From NCBI RefSeq assembly GCF_014651955.1, contig NZ_BMXW01000009.1, positions 62,001 to 126,000 of the forward strand: a stretch of DNA of 64,000 bases, given 5' to 3'. The position numbers and the translations under genes were made by a program. The notes beneath the pieces are model-generated. The model did no database searches. It saw nothing but the letters and a program-made list of their open reading frames with translations, and had not been told where the DNA came from. This DNA comes from Shewanella fodinae. Lineage in GTDB: Bacteria > Pseudomonadota > Gammaproteobacteria > Enterobacterales > Shewanellaceae. This document shows positions 9,062-18,491 of this stretch, piece after piece; the stretch's first letter is position 1; every line of letters starts with the position of its first letter.

Positions 9062-10003
9062 ATGATTGGCAGTTTCAGTTTGCAGGAGAATCACCGTAAG
9101 GTGTTGTTTACCTTACTTGCCGCCGCCTGTTTGTTACCAGGCGTCAGTTCACCATTAGCATTGATTCTGGGATTTATTCTGGCCAATCTGGGCTGGTTGC
9201 CCAGCAATTGGGAAATCGGCAAAATCACCAAAAAGCTGCTGGCATTCTCTATTGTCGGCCTAGGTTTTGGCATTCCATTGCAACAAGCGATTGATATCAG
9301 CACCCATAACCTACCGTTGATCCTTGGTAGCATTATCATGACGCTGGTGATAGGTACGTTGCTGACCAAGCTAATGCGACTGGAGCAACGTACGGGCCAT
9401 CTGATTGCCTGTGGCACCGCCATCTGCGGTGGCAGTGCTATCGCTGCGGTTGCCCCCGCCATCAATGCCAAAAGTGAACAAACGGCCATTGCCCTTGCCT
9501 GTGTGTTTATTCTTAACTCAATCGCGTTATTTATTTTTCCGGTGATTGGTCATCTGCTGGCAATGAGTCAGCACGACTTCGGCGTTTGGAGCGCGATTGC
9601 CATCCACGACACATCATCGGTGGTAGGAGCTGCTTCGGCTTACGGTGAAGACGCCTTAAAAACGGCCACCACCATCAAGCTGGCTCGGGCCTTGTGGATC
9701 ATTCCGGTAGCGGCATTAAGTGCTGTGGTATTCGGTGGCAAAGGCCGCATGGTGATCCCTGCGTTCATTCTGTACTACTGTCTGGCAATCGCCATCACTA
9801 GCTTGCTGCCACAAGGGCAAGCCCTGTACCAATTACTATTTATGGCAGGCAAACGCGCACTGGTGGTGTGTTTATTTCTGATAGGTTGTGGCATTACCCT
9901 CAAAAAACTGCGCACACATGGTCGCGCACCATTATTGATGGCGACATTGTTGTGGCTGGCAATTGGCAGTGGCTCACTCGTCTGTGTGTTGTGGCTGCAC
10001 TGA
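9062..10003 (+). CDS. YeiH/UPF0324-family membrane protein
   Basis: 313 aa starting at ATG 9062; the frame is open to 8996 but that extension is not hydrophobic and lies in the promoter area. The protein is almost entirely membrane segments (about 9-10). It shows the family pattern: ALILGFILANLG near the N-terminus, SIVGLGFGIPLQQAI, CGTAICGGSAIAAVAPAI at about residue 120, and IHDTSSVVGAASAYG at about 180. The family is often annotated as putative sulfate exporters, but the substrate is not settled. Single gene, convergent with the LuxR regulator (9 nt between the stops). Confidence 0.85.
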   Translation: MIGSFSLQENHRKVLFTLLAAACLLPGVSSPLALILGFILANLGWLPSNWEIGKITKKLLAFSIVGLGFGIPLQQAIDISTHNLPLILGSIIMTLVIGTLLTKLMRLEQRTGHLIACGTAICGGSAIAAVAPAINAKSEQTAIALACVFILNSIALFIFPVIGHLLAMSQHDFGVWSAIAIHDTSSVVGAASAYGEDALKTATTIKLARALWIIPVAALSAVVFGGKGRMVIPAFILYYCLAIAITSLLPQGQALYQLLFMAGKRALVVCLFLIGCGITLKKLRTHGRAPLLMATLLWLAIGSGSLVCVLWLH

Positions 10004-10012
10004 ATTGCTAGC

Positions 10013-10534
10013 TTAAGCCGCCTGCACCCGGTCTTCTGATGAGGGTTGAATAAAGTCTTCCATAAACCAAGCGCAAAAACTGTGGCGCCCGTCGACGCCA
10101 GCCTTGGTGTAGATAGAAGACGCCTGCTGTCTGACGGTTTTTTCTTTAGTGCTGCGCACACCGGATATTTCTCTAAAACTCAGCCCTTTTAGCAGCAATA
10201 ATGCCACTTCCTGCTCACTCCGGGTGAGTGACCACAACTCAAACTGTTGTTGCACAGCCGCTGTATATTCTTGCCGAGCGGCCTGCATCCTACTGGAAAT
10301 ATTGCAGATACGAGTATCTGCCCGTTTAAGCTGAACGGCCAGTTGCCGGAGCTTTCGAGTTCTACGTAACAAATCGGTGCTGATATACAACGTGCCCAAA
10401 GCCGACAACGTCACCAGCAAGCTCTCCTGAATAATGTGCCAAGTTGGGACTCCAAGTTCCAGATCTGACAACACATCAAGCAGGTTCAGCAGCATTATTA
10501 CGCTGAGCAGCGTAATCATCAGCCAATCCTTCAT
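10013..10534 (-). CDS. Membrane-anchored LuxR-type (HTH) transcriptional regulator
   Basis: 173 aa from ATG 10534, chosen because AGGAG lies 8 nt upstream; the frame is open to 10609 but that runs into a palindrome. Two hydrophobic segments (about residues 5-20 and 36-55) are followed by a predicted coiled helix and a C-terminal LuxR/GerE HTH (WSLTRSEQEVALLLLKGLSFREISGVRSTKEKTVRQQASSIYTKAG). There is no receiver or autoinducer domain, so this looks like a one-component sensor-regulator in the inner membrane. It is divergent from the metal efflux operon, which it may control. Confidence 0.8.
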   Translation of the reverse strand: MKDWLMITLLSVIMLLNLLDVLSDLELGVPTWHIIQESLLVTLSALGTLYISTDLLRRTRKLRQLAVQLKRADTRICNISSRMQAARQEYTAAVQQQFELWSLTRSEQEVALLLLKGLSFREISGVRSTKEKTVRQQASSIYTKAGVDGRHSFCAWFMEDFIQPSSEDRVQAA

Positions 10535-10581
10535 TTTTGCAACTCCTGGAAATAAACCCTTTAACATCAAAAAATTAGTCA

Positions 10582-10601
10582 CATGGTACAGATGTACCAT
10601 G
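10582..10601. promoter_or_regulatory. Perfect 20-bp palindrome between the LuxR regulator and the efflux operon
   Basis: CATGGTACA (10582-10590), 2 nt, TGTACCATG (10593-10601). It is 48 bp upstream of the regulator start and 88 bp upstream of the efflux operon start. Palindromes of about 20 bp are usual for LuxR-type HTH dimers. Its position suggests a shared operator; which protein binds it is inference. Confidence 0.6.
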
Positions 10602-10688
10602 GCCGGCATTTATGATACAGCTCCCCGACGATCCCAGCACACTTTTGTGTCAGGCTGGTAGCGTTGTTTCCCTCGGTGATCACAGCTT

Positions 10689-11867
10689 ATGAAATTCCGA
10701 AATTATACTTTAGTGCTGGTGATGCTAGTGCCAGCACTTACTTTGTCAGCAATGGCTGATGAAGCGCACACAGCGCTACTCAAGCAGGCGCAATCCAGAT
10801 TACACAATTATACCGCGCAACTCACACCTATTTACCAGAGTTCCAATTGGTTAATAGGTCTACCAACTATCAGTATCAGCCATCTGCAAGGGCTGGACAG
10901 TCGTCGCAGTTACGAACAGCAGTTGTCTTTAAATCTGCCATTTAAATCACCATCGATGCAGAGGATAGATGCTGCACTCCGGCCGTTAGACGAACAGTTA
11001 CAACAACAGCAGAGCAAACTGCAACAGCTGTACCTGTCAGGGCTGATCCGTCAATACTGGTGGCAACAGCAATTGGCAACGGCGGAACTGGCACAGCAAC
11101 AGCACAAACAGCAATTACTGCAACAACTGCTGACTCGGCAACAAGCGTTGAGCCACAGTGGCGAAGCGCCCACCAGCCAGCTGTTGATGCTGCAAAAAGA
11201 GCTATTGGACCTGCAACTGCTAACCTTGCCGTTACAGCAGCAGCTTGCCAGCGCCAGCGATGCCCTGAGACGTCTAACAGGGCTCAGTCAACTACCGTCA
11301 CTCGATGAAAGCAACCGGATATTACCAGAGGATGACGGCATCAATAATCCGCTATGGCAACTTGCTAGCATTCAACTGCAACGCCAGAAACTGCTCGGCA
11401 AAGCCATGGCGGACGGCAGCAACACGCCCTGGATACTGTCTGTTAATGCCAAAAATACCGCCACCCCTGGCATGGAAGAACAAGCCATTGGTCTGGCGCT
11501 GGATATTCCGTTACCTGTCAGCAATGACCTGAGCCAGCAGGAAGTTGGCACGCTGGTAGAGCAGCAGTTGAATCTGCAACAGCAACAACAGCAACTGATG
11601 CTACAGACACGTTTGCAGTTAGATGAACTACATCAACAGCAGACGCAGCTACAGCAGCAACAATTGCTGTTGCAGCAGACATTGGCACTCACGCAACAGC
11701 TTACTGATGCGCTGGCCGCCACCAAACAGCAGGGGTTAGCGCAATACCAAGCTTGGCTGCGTAGCTATGTCGAGATGCTTGATAACGAAAGCCGCCTGGC
11801 ACTCAATCAACTGGCGCAATCCCAATTACATTCCAAACAATTGCAAGCTCTTGGAGTTACCCTATGA
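10689..11867 (+). CDS. TolC/CusC-type outer-membrane efflux protein
   Basis: 392 aa with a signal peptide (NYTLVLVMLVPALTLSAMADE). The body is long amphipathic helices with heptad-like spacing and is very rich in glutamine (runs such as LQQQQQQL and LQQQQLLLQQ), as in outer-membrane efflux proteins with alpha-helical periplasmic tunnels. First gene of a four-gene RND operon: its stop overlaps the next start (ATGA), so the operon supplies all three pump layers. In metal-efflux operons this protein forms the exit duct for the CzcA/CusA pump. Repeated CAG/CAA codons may vary in number between strains. Confidence 0.85.
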   Translation: MKFRNYTLVLVMLVPALTLSAMADEAHTALLKQAQSRLHNYTAQLTPIYQSSNWLIGLPTISISHLQGLDSRRSYEQQLSLNLPFKSPSMQRIDAALRPLDEQLQQQQSKLQQLYLSGLIRQYWWQQQLATAELAQQQHKQQLLQQLLTRQQALSHSGEAPTSQLLMLQKELLDLQLLTLPLQQQLASASDALRRLTGLSQLPSLDESNRILPEDDGINNPLWQLASIQLQRQKLLGKAMADGSNTPWILSVNAKNTATPGMEEQAIGLALDIPLPVSNDLSQQEVGTLVEQQLNLQQQQQQLMLQTRLQLDELHQQQTQLQQQQLLLQQTLALTQQLTDALAATKQQGLAQYQAWLRSYVEMLDNESRLALNQLAQSQLHSKQLQALGVTL

Positions 11868-12886
11868 AATGGACCTCACTGCTCGGCAGTAGCGTAATAG
11901 CACTGTGCAGTGCTGCCACCTTTGCCGATGATCTGACGGTGGCCAGTCTTGGCAACCTGACTTTAAGCTACACACAGGTAAAAGCAGTGCAACAACTGCC
12001 CGCAAGCCCAGTGCCCGCATTTGTCACCGCAGAAGTCGGCAACACTTTTTATGTGACGGTACCGGAAACCATTCAGCAACGGCACTGGCTGGTCGCTGAA
12101 GGAGCGACCGTTACCGCCGGTCAACCACTGGTGTTGCTGCAAGGCGCAGGTATTCACCATTTCTATATGCAGTTCGACGCCGCCCAAGAAGCCTTCATCC
12201 TAGCGCAAAGCCGCTATGAACATAACCGCAAATTACACGCTAACGGGACTATCGGTGCCGAAGTGTGGAGCCAAATCAGTATGCAATACCATGATGCCAA
12301 ACTGACGTTTGAGCATATGCACCACTTTATGGAGTTACTAGAAGAGGCACCGGAGCAACAAGGCTCACTGCTGAAGGCCCCTATGGCTGGCGTCTTGCGC
12401 TATGGTGACGCTAGCCAACCCTTAGCTGATGGCGGTTTATTGCTAGGCATCGTTCCAGAACAAGATATTCGTCTGCAGGTAAGCTTGCCGTTATCGATCG
12501 CGGCCGACACCAGCGCCATTGATACCGGTAGCTGTCAGCTAGCAGTGGTACGGCGCGATAATGTTGCCAAGGCCGGTTTTGTAGATGCCTGGAGTGCCAC
12601 GGTCGCCCCCGCCTGCCACCTCACCCTTGGACAACAACTGCAGGTAACCCCGTTAAGACAACTACAGGCACTTCAGCTCCCCAAACAAAGTGTTTATTCC
12701 TGGGGGACCGCTAATCAGGTATTACGCCATCAGGGCGATAAACTACTGCCCACGACAGTCACGATTCTGGCAGTTGATGGCGATAACTATCTGATTCAAT
12801 CACAACCCGAACTGCAAAACAGCGAGGTACTGAGCGACTCAGTAGCCGCCGCCAAAGGTGTACTGCTGGGATTAGGGGGCGAATAA
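11864..12886 (+). CDS. Periplasmic adaptor (membrane fusion protein) of a Cus/Czc-type efflux system
   Basis: 340 aa with a signal peptide ending about residue 21 (AATFADD). A biotinyl/lipoyl-like half (WLVAEGATVTAGQPLVLLQG) is followed by a helical hairpin, the second lipoyl half (GSLLKAPMAGVLRYG) and a beta-barrel region. It would link the CzcA-type pump to the TolC-type duct. It overlaps the upstream gene by 4 nt and ends 1 nt before the pump gene. It lacks an obvious N-terminal His- or Met-rich metal-binding extension, so the metal cannot be inferred from it. Confidence 0.85.
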   Translation: MKWTSLLGSSVIALCSAATFADDLTVASLGNLTLSYTQVKAVQQLPASPVPAFVTAEVGNTFYVTVPETIQQRHWLVAEGATVTAGQPLVLLQGAGIHHFYMQFDAAQEAFILAQSRYEHNRKLHANGTIGAEVWSQISMQYHDAKLTFEHMHHFMELLEEAPEQQGSLLKAPMAGVLRYGDASQPLADGGLLLGIVPEQDIRLQVSLPLSIAADTSAIDTGSCQLAVVRRDNVAKAGFVDAWSATVAPACHLTLGQQLQVTPLRQLQALQLPKQSVYSWGTANQVLRHQGDKLLPTTVTILAVDGDNYLIQSQPELQNSEVLSDSVAAAKGVLLGLGGE

Positions 12887-12887
12887 T

Positions 12888-15800
12888 ATGCTGAATGGCA
12901 TTATCCGTTTCTCGCTGACGCAGCGGCTATTTATGCTGATCACCGGGCTGATCCTGGCCGGTGCGGGCAGTTATGCTTGGTTGGGTATTCCGTTGGATGC
13001 CTTCCCGGATATTTCACCGACGCAGGTCAAAATTATCCTCAAAGCGCCCGGTATGACGGCGGAAGAGATTGAGTCGCAGGTGACAGTGCCGGTTGAAACC
13101 GAGCTGTTGGGGATCCCCAAGCAGGCTATACTGCGCTCCACCACCAAATACGCCATCACCGCCATCACGTTGGACTTTAATGAAGGCACCGATATTTACT
13201 GGGCACGTCAGCAAGTCAGCGATCGTTTAGCTGCGGTGAAAGACAAACTGCCGGCCAATATTGAGGGTGGCATCGCGCCGATGAGCACCCCGCTCAGTGA
13301 AATTTTCATGTTTTCACTGGAAAATCCGTCAATGTCTTTGTTGGAGCGGCGACAGTTGCTGCAATGGCAAATCAGGCCATTACTGCGCACTGTGCCTGGC
13401 GTGGCCGATGTCAATATTCTCGGCGGTTATGCTAAAACGTTGCAGATAACCCCAAACCCGGTGGCGATGGCACAAGCCGGGATCAGTCAAGACCAGCTTA
13501 TCGCACGCATTAATGCCAATAATGTCAATACAGGTGCTGGGCGCATCACCTTAGGTACCGATAATTTTACCGTGCGCACCGAAGGCCGTGTGGGTTCCAT
13601 TGATGCCCTGCGCAACATGGTCATTATCAGCAATGCTAATGGCACCTACCGGCTGCAAGACCTGGCCGAGGTTGAGATTGGTCACTTAGCCCGCTACGGA
13701 GCGGTTACCCGCAACGGCAGTGAAACCACAGAAGCGCTGATTGTGGCCCTGAAAGACTCCAATACCGCCGATGTGGTCAAGGCAGTGAAGCAGAAACTGG
13801 CGCAAATAGAACCGACCTTACCGCCGGGCAGCAAACTCAATGTGTTTTATGACCGCGCCAATCTTATCAGCACTGCCATTGGCACGATTTCAGAAGCGCT
13901 GGTAGAAGCGGTAGTGCTGGTGATTGTATTGCTGGCACTGTTTCTTGGTAACATCCGCGCCGCGCTGGTGGTCTCACTGGCACTACCACTGGCAGCGCTA
14001 TCAACCTTTGTGTTAATGCGTTACTTCCACCTATCAGCCAACCTGATGAGTTTAGGGGGCTTGGTTATCGCCATCGGCATGCTGGTAGATTCGTCGGTGG
14101 TGGTGGTGGAAAACATGGTGAACCAGTTGGCAGGTGGACAACGCTTGCCCAGATTACACCTGATTTACCGAGCAACAAAAGACGTTGCCACCCCGGTGGT
14201 TTCTGGCACGGTTATCGTCATCATTGTGTTCTCACCATTGCTGACATTGAGCGGGCTCGAAGGCAAGATGTTTTCGCCCGTCGCCATCACCATAGTGTTT
14301 GCCATGCTATCGGCGCTGCTACTAGCGCTGACCATCATTCCGGTAGTGGCGTCTTACCTGGTGAATGAAAAGGCGGTAGAAGAACCTAAGTTTGTCCACT
14401 GGCTCAAACACCATTATCTACAGTCGCTGGAATGGGTACTGCACCATGGCAAGCGCTTTGTCACCATTGCCGGCGTACTGCTGGTGATGAGTTTTGGCCT
14501 GTTTGCATTGGTAGGAAAAACCTTTATGCCGACCTTGGATGAAGGTGACATTATTTTGCAGTTAGCCAAATCGCCCTCTATTTCGCTACAGTCGTCGTTA
14601 GATTTAGATACCCAGATAGAAAACCACCTGCTGCAAACTGTGCCCGAAATCCGCCAATTGGTGGCCCGCACCGGCGCCGACGAACTGGGACTGGATCCCA
14701 TGGGGTTAAATGAAACCGATGTGTTCCTGCAACTGAAACCCGTTGCTGAATGGCGCTTTGACACTAAAGAGCAACTCATTGAAGCGATCCGTGCCGAAGT
14801 GGTGAAATTTCCCGGCATCGATTTCAACTTTACTCAGCCCATTCAGATGCGGGTTTCAGAGATGCTCACCGGTAGCATTGGTGACGTCGCTATCAAAATC
14901 TTTGGTGATGATTTGGCAGCATTGAACCGACTTGCCGGACAGATCAGCGATATCACCAGCTCAACCACCGGCGCCCAAGATGTGAAAATGGCGATGACCG
15001 AAGGCAGCCCGTTTATCAACTTGAAGTTGAAAGATGGCCTCGCCAGTCGCTATGGCATGGATGCCACGGCATTTGGCAGCTATCTGAAGAGCCAGTTGGA
15101 AGGGGTGATGGTGACAGAGGTGATCCAAGGCAAAAAACGGACACCGGTATTGATTGCCCATCCGAATGACAACATCACCAGTTTGGTACAACTGCAGCAA
15201 CAGGTGGTGCAACTGCCAGATGCCACGCTCAAACCGCTGAGTGAGCTGGCCGATATCAGCTATCAGCAAGGCCCCATCCGCATCGACCGTGAACAGGGCA
15301 ACCGCTTTGCCGTGGTCACCACCAATGTCAGTGGCCGTGATATTGTCAGTTTCGTGGAGGAGCTCAAAGGCAAGCTGGCAAGCCAGTTAACGCTGCCCAG
15401 CGGCTTTAGTCTCAGTTTCGGTGGTGAGTTTGAAAACCAACAGCGCGCCACCAATAACTTGCTGCTGGTGGTACCGGTTGCCATCATGCTGATCAATCTG
15501 ATCCTGTTTACTACCTTTGGCACCATTTCCAAAGCGTTGCTGATCTTGGCAAACGTTCCTTTTGCGATGATGGGCGGCATCATCAGCCTGTTCTTGTCAG
15601 GGGAATATCTGTCAGTACCTGCATCCGTGGGATTTATCGCTTTGTTAGGGGTTGCAGTACTCAACGGGGTGGTGATGGTCAGTTACTATGAACAGTCGCG
15701 ACATATGTTCGCCACGCTGGAAGAGCGGGTGAAACAGGGCGCGGCACGCCGCTTAAGGCCCATTATGATGACCGCTACCACCGCTATGTTTGGCTTGATC

Positions 15801-15941
15801 CCACTGGCATTTGCCACCGGCCCAGGGGCGGAAATCCAACGCCCACTGGCCATTGTGGTTATCGGCGGCCTGATCACGTCAACCATCACCACGCTGTACT
15901 TATTGCCACTGTTGTATGAGGTACTGGAGAAACGCAAATGA
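12888..15941 (+). CDS. RND heavy-metal efflux pump, CzcA/CusA family
   Basis: 1017 aa. Twelve membrane segments and two large periplasmic loops in the RND order: an N-terminal block with FPDISPTQVKI, QVSDRLAAVKDKLP and LSEIFMFSLE; TM4 with the acidic relay residue in GMLVDSSVVVVENMVNQL; then FMPTLDEGDIILQL in the second half. These blocks mark the metal (HME) branch rather than the drug (HAE1) branch. It would export a transition-metal cation using the proton gradient. The metal is not decidable by eye. Its stop overlaps the start of the downstream DUF3240 gene. Confidence 0.92.
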   Translation: MLNGIIRFSLTQRLFMLITGLILAGAGSYAWLGIPLDAFPDISPTQVKIILKAPGMTAEEIESQVTVPVETELLGIPKQAILRSTTKYAITAITLDFNEGTDIYWARQQVSDRLAAVKDKLPANIEGGIAPMSTPLSEIFMFSLENPSMSLLERRQLLQWQIRPLLRTVPGVADVNILGGYAKTLQITPNPVAMAQAGISQDQLIARINANNVNTGAGRITLGTDNFTVRTEGRVGSIDALRNMVIISNANGTYRLQDLAEVEIGHLARYGAVTRNGSETTEALIVALKDSNTADVVKAVKQKLAQIEPTLPPGSKLNVFYDRANLISTAIGTISEALVEAVVLVIVLLALFLGNIRAALVVSLALPLAALSTFVLMRYFHLSANLMSLGGLVIAIGMLVDSSVVVVENMVNQLAGGQRLPRLHLIYRATKDVATPVVSGTVIVIIVFSPLLTLSGLEGKMFSPVAITIVFAMLSALLLALTIIPVVASYLVNEKAVEEPKFVHWLKHHYLQSLEWVLHHGKRFVTIAGVLLVMSFGLFALVGKTFMPTLDEGDIILQLAKSPSISLQSSLDLDTQIENHLLQTVPEIRQLVARTGADELGLDPMGLNETDVFLQLKPVAEWRFDTKEQLIEAIRAEVVKFPGIDFNFTQPIQMRVSEMLTGSIGDVAIKIFGDDLAALNRLAGQISDITSSTTGAQDVKMAMTEGSPFINLKLKDGLASRYGMDATAFGSYLKSQLEGVMVTEVIQGKKRTPVLIAHPNDNITSLVQLQQQVVQLPDATLKPLSELADISYQQGPIRIDREQGNRFAVVTTNVSGRDIVSFVEELKGKLASQLTLPSGFSLSFGGEFENQQRATNNLLLVVPVAIMLINLILFTTFGTISKALLILANVPFAMMGGIISLFLSGEYLSVPASVGFIALLGVAVLNGVVMVSYYEQSRHMFATLEERVKQGAARRLRPIMMTATTAMFGLIPLAFATGPGAEIQRPLAIVVIGGLITSTITTLYLLPLLYEVLEKRK

Positions 15942-16249
15942 AGCAACTGTTAGTGCTGATTGCCCAGCACAATATCAAGGATGATATTGTCGACACCTTG
16001 ATGTCGCTGGACTACCTGTCTGGCTTCAGTCTGGTGGATATCTGCGGCTTCAGCCGCGAACACAGCCAGTACAATCTGAAAGAACAGGTGGAAGGCTACC
16101 GGCAGTTTTACAAGTTTGAGATTATGCACCCGCAACAGTCGCAGGAAGCATTATTAACGACGCTGGCGCAAGTTTGCCAACACAACCCCTGTCGTTATTG
16201 GATAGTGCCCATCGCCAGCAATGGCGTCCTCGGTCAAGGGCAACCCTAA
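15938..16249 (+). CDS. DUF3240 protein, fourth gene of the metal efflux operon
   Basis: 103 aa, cytoplasmic, no signal peptide. The pattern MKQLLVLIAQHNIKDDIVDTL, then GFSLVDICGFSREH and EQVEGYRQFYKFEIM, matches the DUF3240 family, which often follows CzcA-type pump genes. The fold looks PII-like (ferredoxin-like beta-alpha-beta), which could mean a metal- or signal-responsive accessory role; that part is inference. The start overlaps the pump stop by 4 nt. Confidence 0.8.
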   Translation: MKQLLVLIAQHNIKDDIVDTLMSLDYLSGFSLVDICGFSREHSQYNLKEQVEGYRQFYKFEIMHPQQSQEALLTTLAQVCQHNPCRYWIVPIASNGVLGQGQP

Positions 16250-16256
16250 TCTGGGA

Positions 16257-16448
16257 TCAGCGTCCGGCATCTCGATCGTGTGAGCGGATGCCGCGCCGCG
16301 ACTGCCAGCGCGCAAAAGCGTACCACAACAGCATAAACACCAGCAGTTCCAGTAGTGCGCGCGACAACCCAGAGAGCTGCAGATCCAGCAACATCAGCAA
16401 CGCCATCGCACACAAAATGCCGGCAACAAATGGGCGAACAGGTTTCAT
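16257..16448 (-). CDS. Small hypothetical inner-membrane protein
   Basis: 63 aa from ATG 16448, with another ATG at 16451; AAGGAAAG upstream supports this start rather than the longer frame to 16520. Two hydrophobic segments (FVAGILCAMALLMLLDL and ALLELLVFMLLWYAFAR) are followed by a basic tail. No family recognised. Located between the 3' end of the efflux operon and the TDT transporter gene on the opposite strand to the efflux genes. Confidence 0.55.
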   Translation of the reverse strand: MKPVRPFVAGILCAMALLMLLDLQLSGLSRALLELLVFMLLWYAFARWQSRRGIRSHDRDAGR

Positions 16449-16568
16449 CATCTTTCCTTGGTCAATAACGACTGGCATTATCGTTATTGCAGATGCATCG
16501 GACCAAGATTCAAAAACCATATCTAATAACCATCTCTATTTTTATATCTATTACTTATTAAAACCCTG

Positions 16569-17522
16569 CTAACCCACCAGTGCTCGCTGCCGCAACGGAT
16601 TGAAATACAGTACATAGCGCAGGGCAACGTAGCTCACAATCACGGTTGCTACCGCTAGCTCCAACTGCGCTAATCCGTGCAACTGGATAACCGTTTGCGG
16701 CGGCAACTGCCACTGACGAAAACATGCTTCCGTTTTGAATAGTGCAGTTGCGCCTATCACCATGGGAAAGGTAAACGCGGCAAACCCAGGGCTGAACGGA
16801 AGCCGTAATAACTTGAAAAAAGCCAGATAGATGATGCCGGTCATCAGCACTGCAATGCCCAACAACAGGCTCACCAGCAACGGCGATGGCTGCTCGACCA
16901 CCGTCAGATATCCTGCCAGCGACAGACTGGCTGGCGCCGCCAGAATGGCAATGGTGGGCTTGGCAGCATCAGGAACCTCCGCTGCAAAAATCAATCGATA
17001 CAACATCAACGGCAACATCAGGCCGTAACAGATAATGCCAAACCACAACAGCCCCTGCGCCAACGGCAACATCGCCGCGCCTGGGCAAGCAACATCCGCC
17101 ACAATAATGCCCACCGGCGGCACAAACCAACTGGGCACCATATGGGACAATTCAAACTGACGTAATCGATGAAAGCAAAAAGCCAATAGAAACAGCAGAT
17201 GCAGCAATACCGCCAGTAGCCATAACCCCGCCCCCACCGGGCCAGAAATTGCTTTAGATACCACCATAGTTGCCATGGCAAACGTTGGTACCACGCTACC
17301 CACCACAGGATGCGCTAAATCCTGCCACAGTGATTTGGGATGTAGCAGGAACTTGCCCAATAACACCAGCAACATAGCGGTCGCAATTACAGCGCCCAGA
17401 CGTTGAGCCTGACCGGCAAATAACCCGCTGTTTTCCCAACACCAGCCGAGACTGGCGATACCTAATGCCAAACCAGCCATAGGCGTCGGCGCTGCCGCCA
17501 GACGACCGGGATTGAATCCCAT
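16569..17522 (-). CDS. TDT-family (TehA/SLAC1-like) transporter
   Basis: 317 aa with about ten membrane segments and no signal peptide. The opening PTPMAGLALGIASLGWCWE and the repeated helical-hairpin layout fit the tellurite-resistance/dicarboxylate (TDT) family, which includes TehA, Mae1 and SLAC1 anion channels. In bacteria, members next to a divergent LysR gene are commonly sulfite or anion exporters. GGGAG upstream supports the start at 17522. Substrate unresolved. Confidence 0.8.
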   Translation of the reverse strand: MGFNPGRLAAAPTPMAGLALGIASLGWCWENSGLFAGQAQRLGAVIATAMLLVLLGKFLLHPKSLWQDLAHPVVGSVVPTFAMATMVVSKAISGPVGAGLWLLAVLLHLLFLLAFCFHRLRQFELSHMVPSWFVPPVGIIVADVACPGAAMLPLAQGLLWFGIICYGLMLPLMLYRLIFAAEVPDAAKPTIAILAAPASLSLAGYLTVVEQPSPLLVSLLLGIAVLMTGIIYLAFFKLLRLPFSPGFAAFTFPMVIGATALFKTEACFRQWQLPPQTVIQLHGLAQLELAVATVIVSYVALRYVLYFNPLRQRALVG

Positions 17523-17621
17523 AAACGTGCTCCCATTGGTTAAATTTCAACGCATCATAGAAAGCTTTTTACATTTGTGATATCTAAATGAATTGAATTA
17601 TTTGTATAGAAAATCTAAACA

Positions 17622-18491
17622 ATGATCAGCATCAAACAGCTTCAGGTATTTGCCGCCATTGCCCGTTACGGCAATCTGACCCAAGCCGCAGAAGCGCTAT
17701 TTCTCAGTAAAGGCGCGGTGTCGCAGTCACTGGCCGAGTTAGAACGACAGCTAGCCACGCAGCTATTCGACCGGGTTCATCCCAGATTGCAGCTCAACAG
17801 CCAAGGGCAACTGCTGCAACCACTAGCGGACGAAGTGTTGGCAAGAGTCAGTGACATCGGCCAGTTATTCAGCCCTGAGGCGATAGCTGCGGGCACCCTG
17901 CGACTGGGTGCTAGCCAAACCATAGGCAACTATCTGCTACCGCAGTTACTGGCAGCATTTCCAGAGGCCGATATTCGGGTGGAGATCAGTAATACCCACA
18001 AACTGTGTCAACAACTGGCCAATTTTGAGTTGGATCTAGCGCTGATTGAAGGACGCAGCCATCTGCCCCAATTACAGCAACAACCCTGGTTACAAGATGA
18101 GATGTTGCTGATAGCAGGGGTCAATCACCCGCTGGCTCACTATGCCAATCTGCAGTTAGCAGACTTGGAAAATTCTCAGTGGGTGCTGCGTGAAATAAAT
18201 TCTGGAAGTCGCGAACTGTTTGAGCAGCAGCTAGCGCCCAAATTAACCAAGGTGGGACGCATTTTAGAATTGAATTCACTGGAAGCGGTGATGCTGGCAG
18301 TGGAACAGGGACTCGGGCTAACATTGATTTCAAAACTAGCGGCGGCGCGCCATCTCAATGACGGGTCGCTAAAACAGTTACCTCTCGCGCTGCATTTTCC
18401 AAGGCAACTTTCGCTGGTGTGGCATCAGCAGAAATATCTGAGCGCACTAGCGCAACAATTTATCGCCTTCTGCCAGCAGTATGCGGGCTAA
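17622..18491 (+). CDS. LysR-family transcriptional regulator (divergent from the TDT transporter)
   Basis: 289 aa. N-terminal winged HTH (ISIKQLQVFAAIARYGNLTQAAEALFLSKGAVSQSLAELE) and a C-terminal periplasmic-binding-like effector domain of ordinary length. The 99-bp spacer to the divergent transporter gene is AT-rich and contains LysR-type T-N11-A candidates, so regulation of that gene is likely. Resembles the YeiE/CysL-like branch, which is often linked to sulfite export; that is inference. The stop overlaps the stop of the convergent PqiA-like gene by 4 nt. Confidence 0.88.
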   Translation: MISIKQLQVFAAIARYGNLTQAAEALFLSKGAVSQSLAELERQLATQLFDRVHPRLQLNSQGQLLQPLADEVLARVSDIGQLFSPEAIAAGTLRLGASQTIGNYLLPQLLAAFPEADIRVEISNTHKLCQQLANFELDLALIEGRSHLPQLQQQPWLQDEMLLIAGVNHPLAHYANLQLADLENSQWVLREINSGSRELFEQQLAPKLTKVGRILELNSLEAVMLAVEQGLGLTLISKLAAARHLNDGSLKQLPLALHFPRQLSLVWHQQKYLSALAQQFIAFCQQYAG

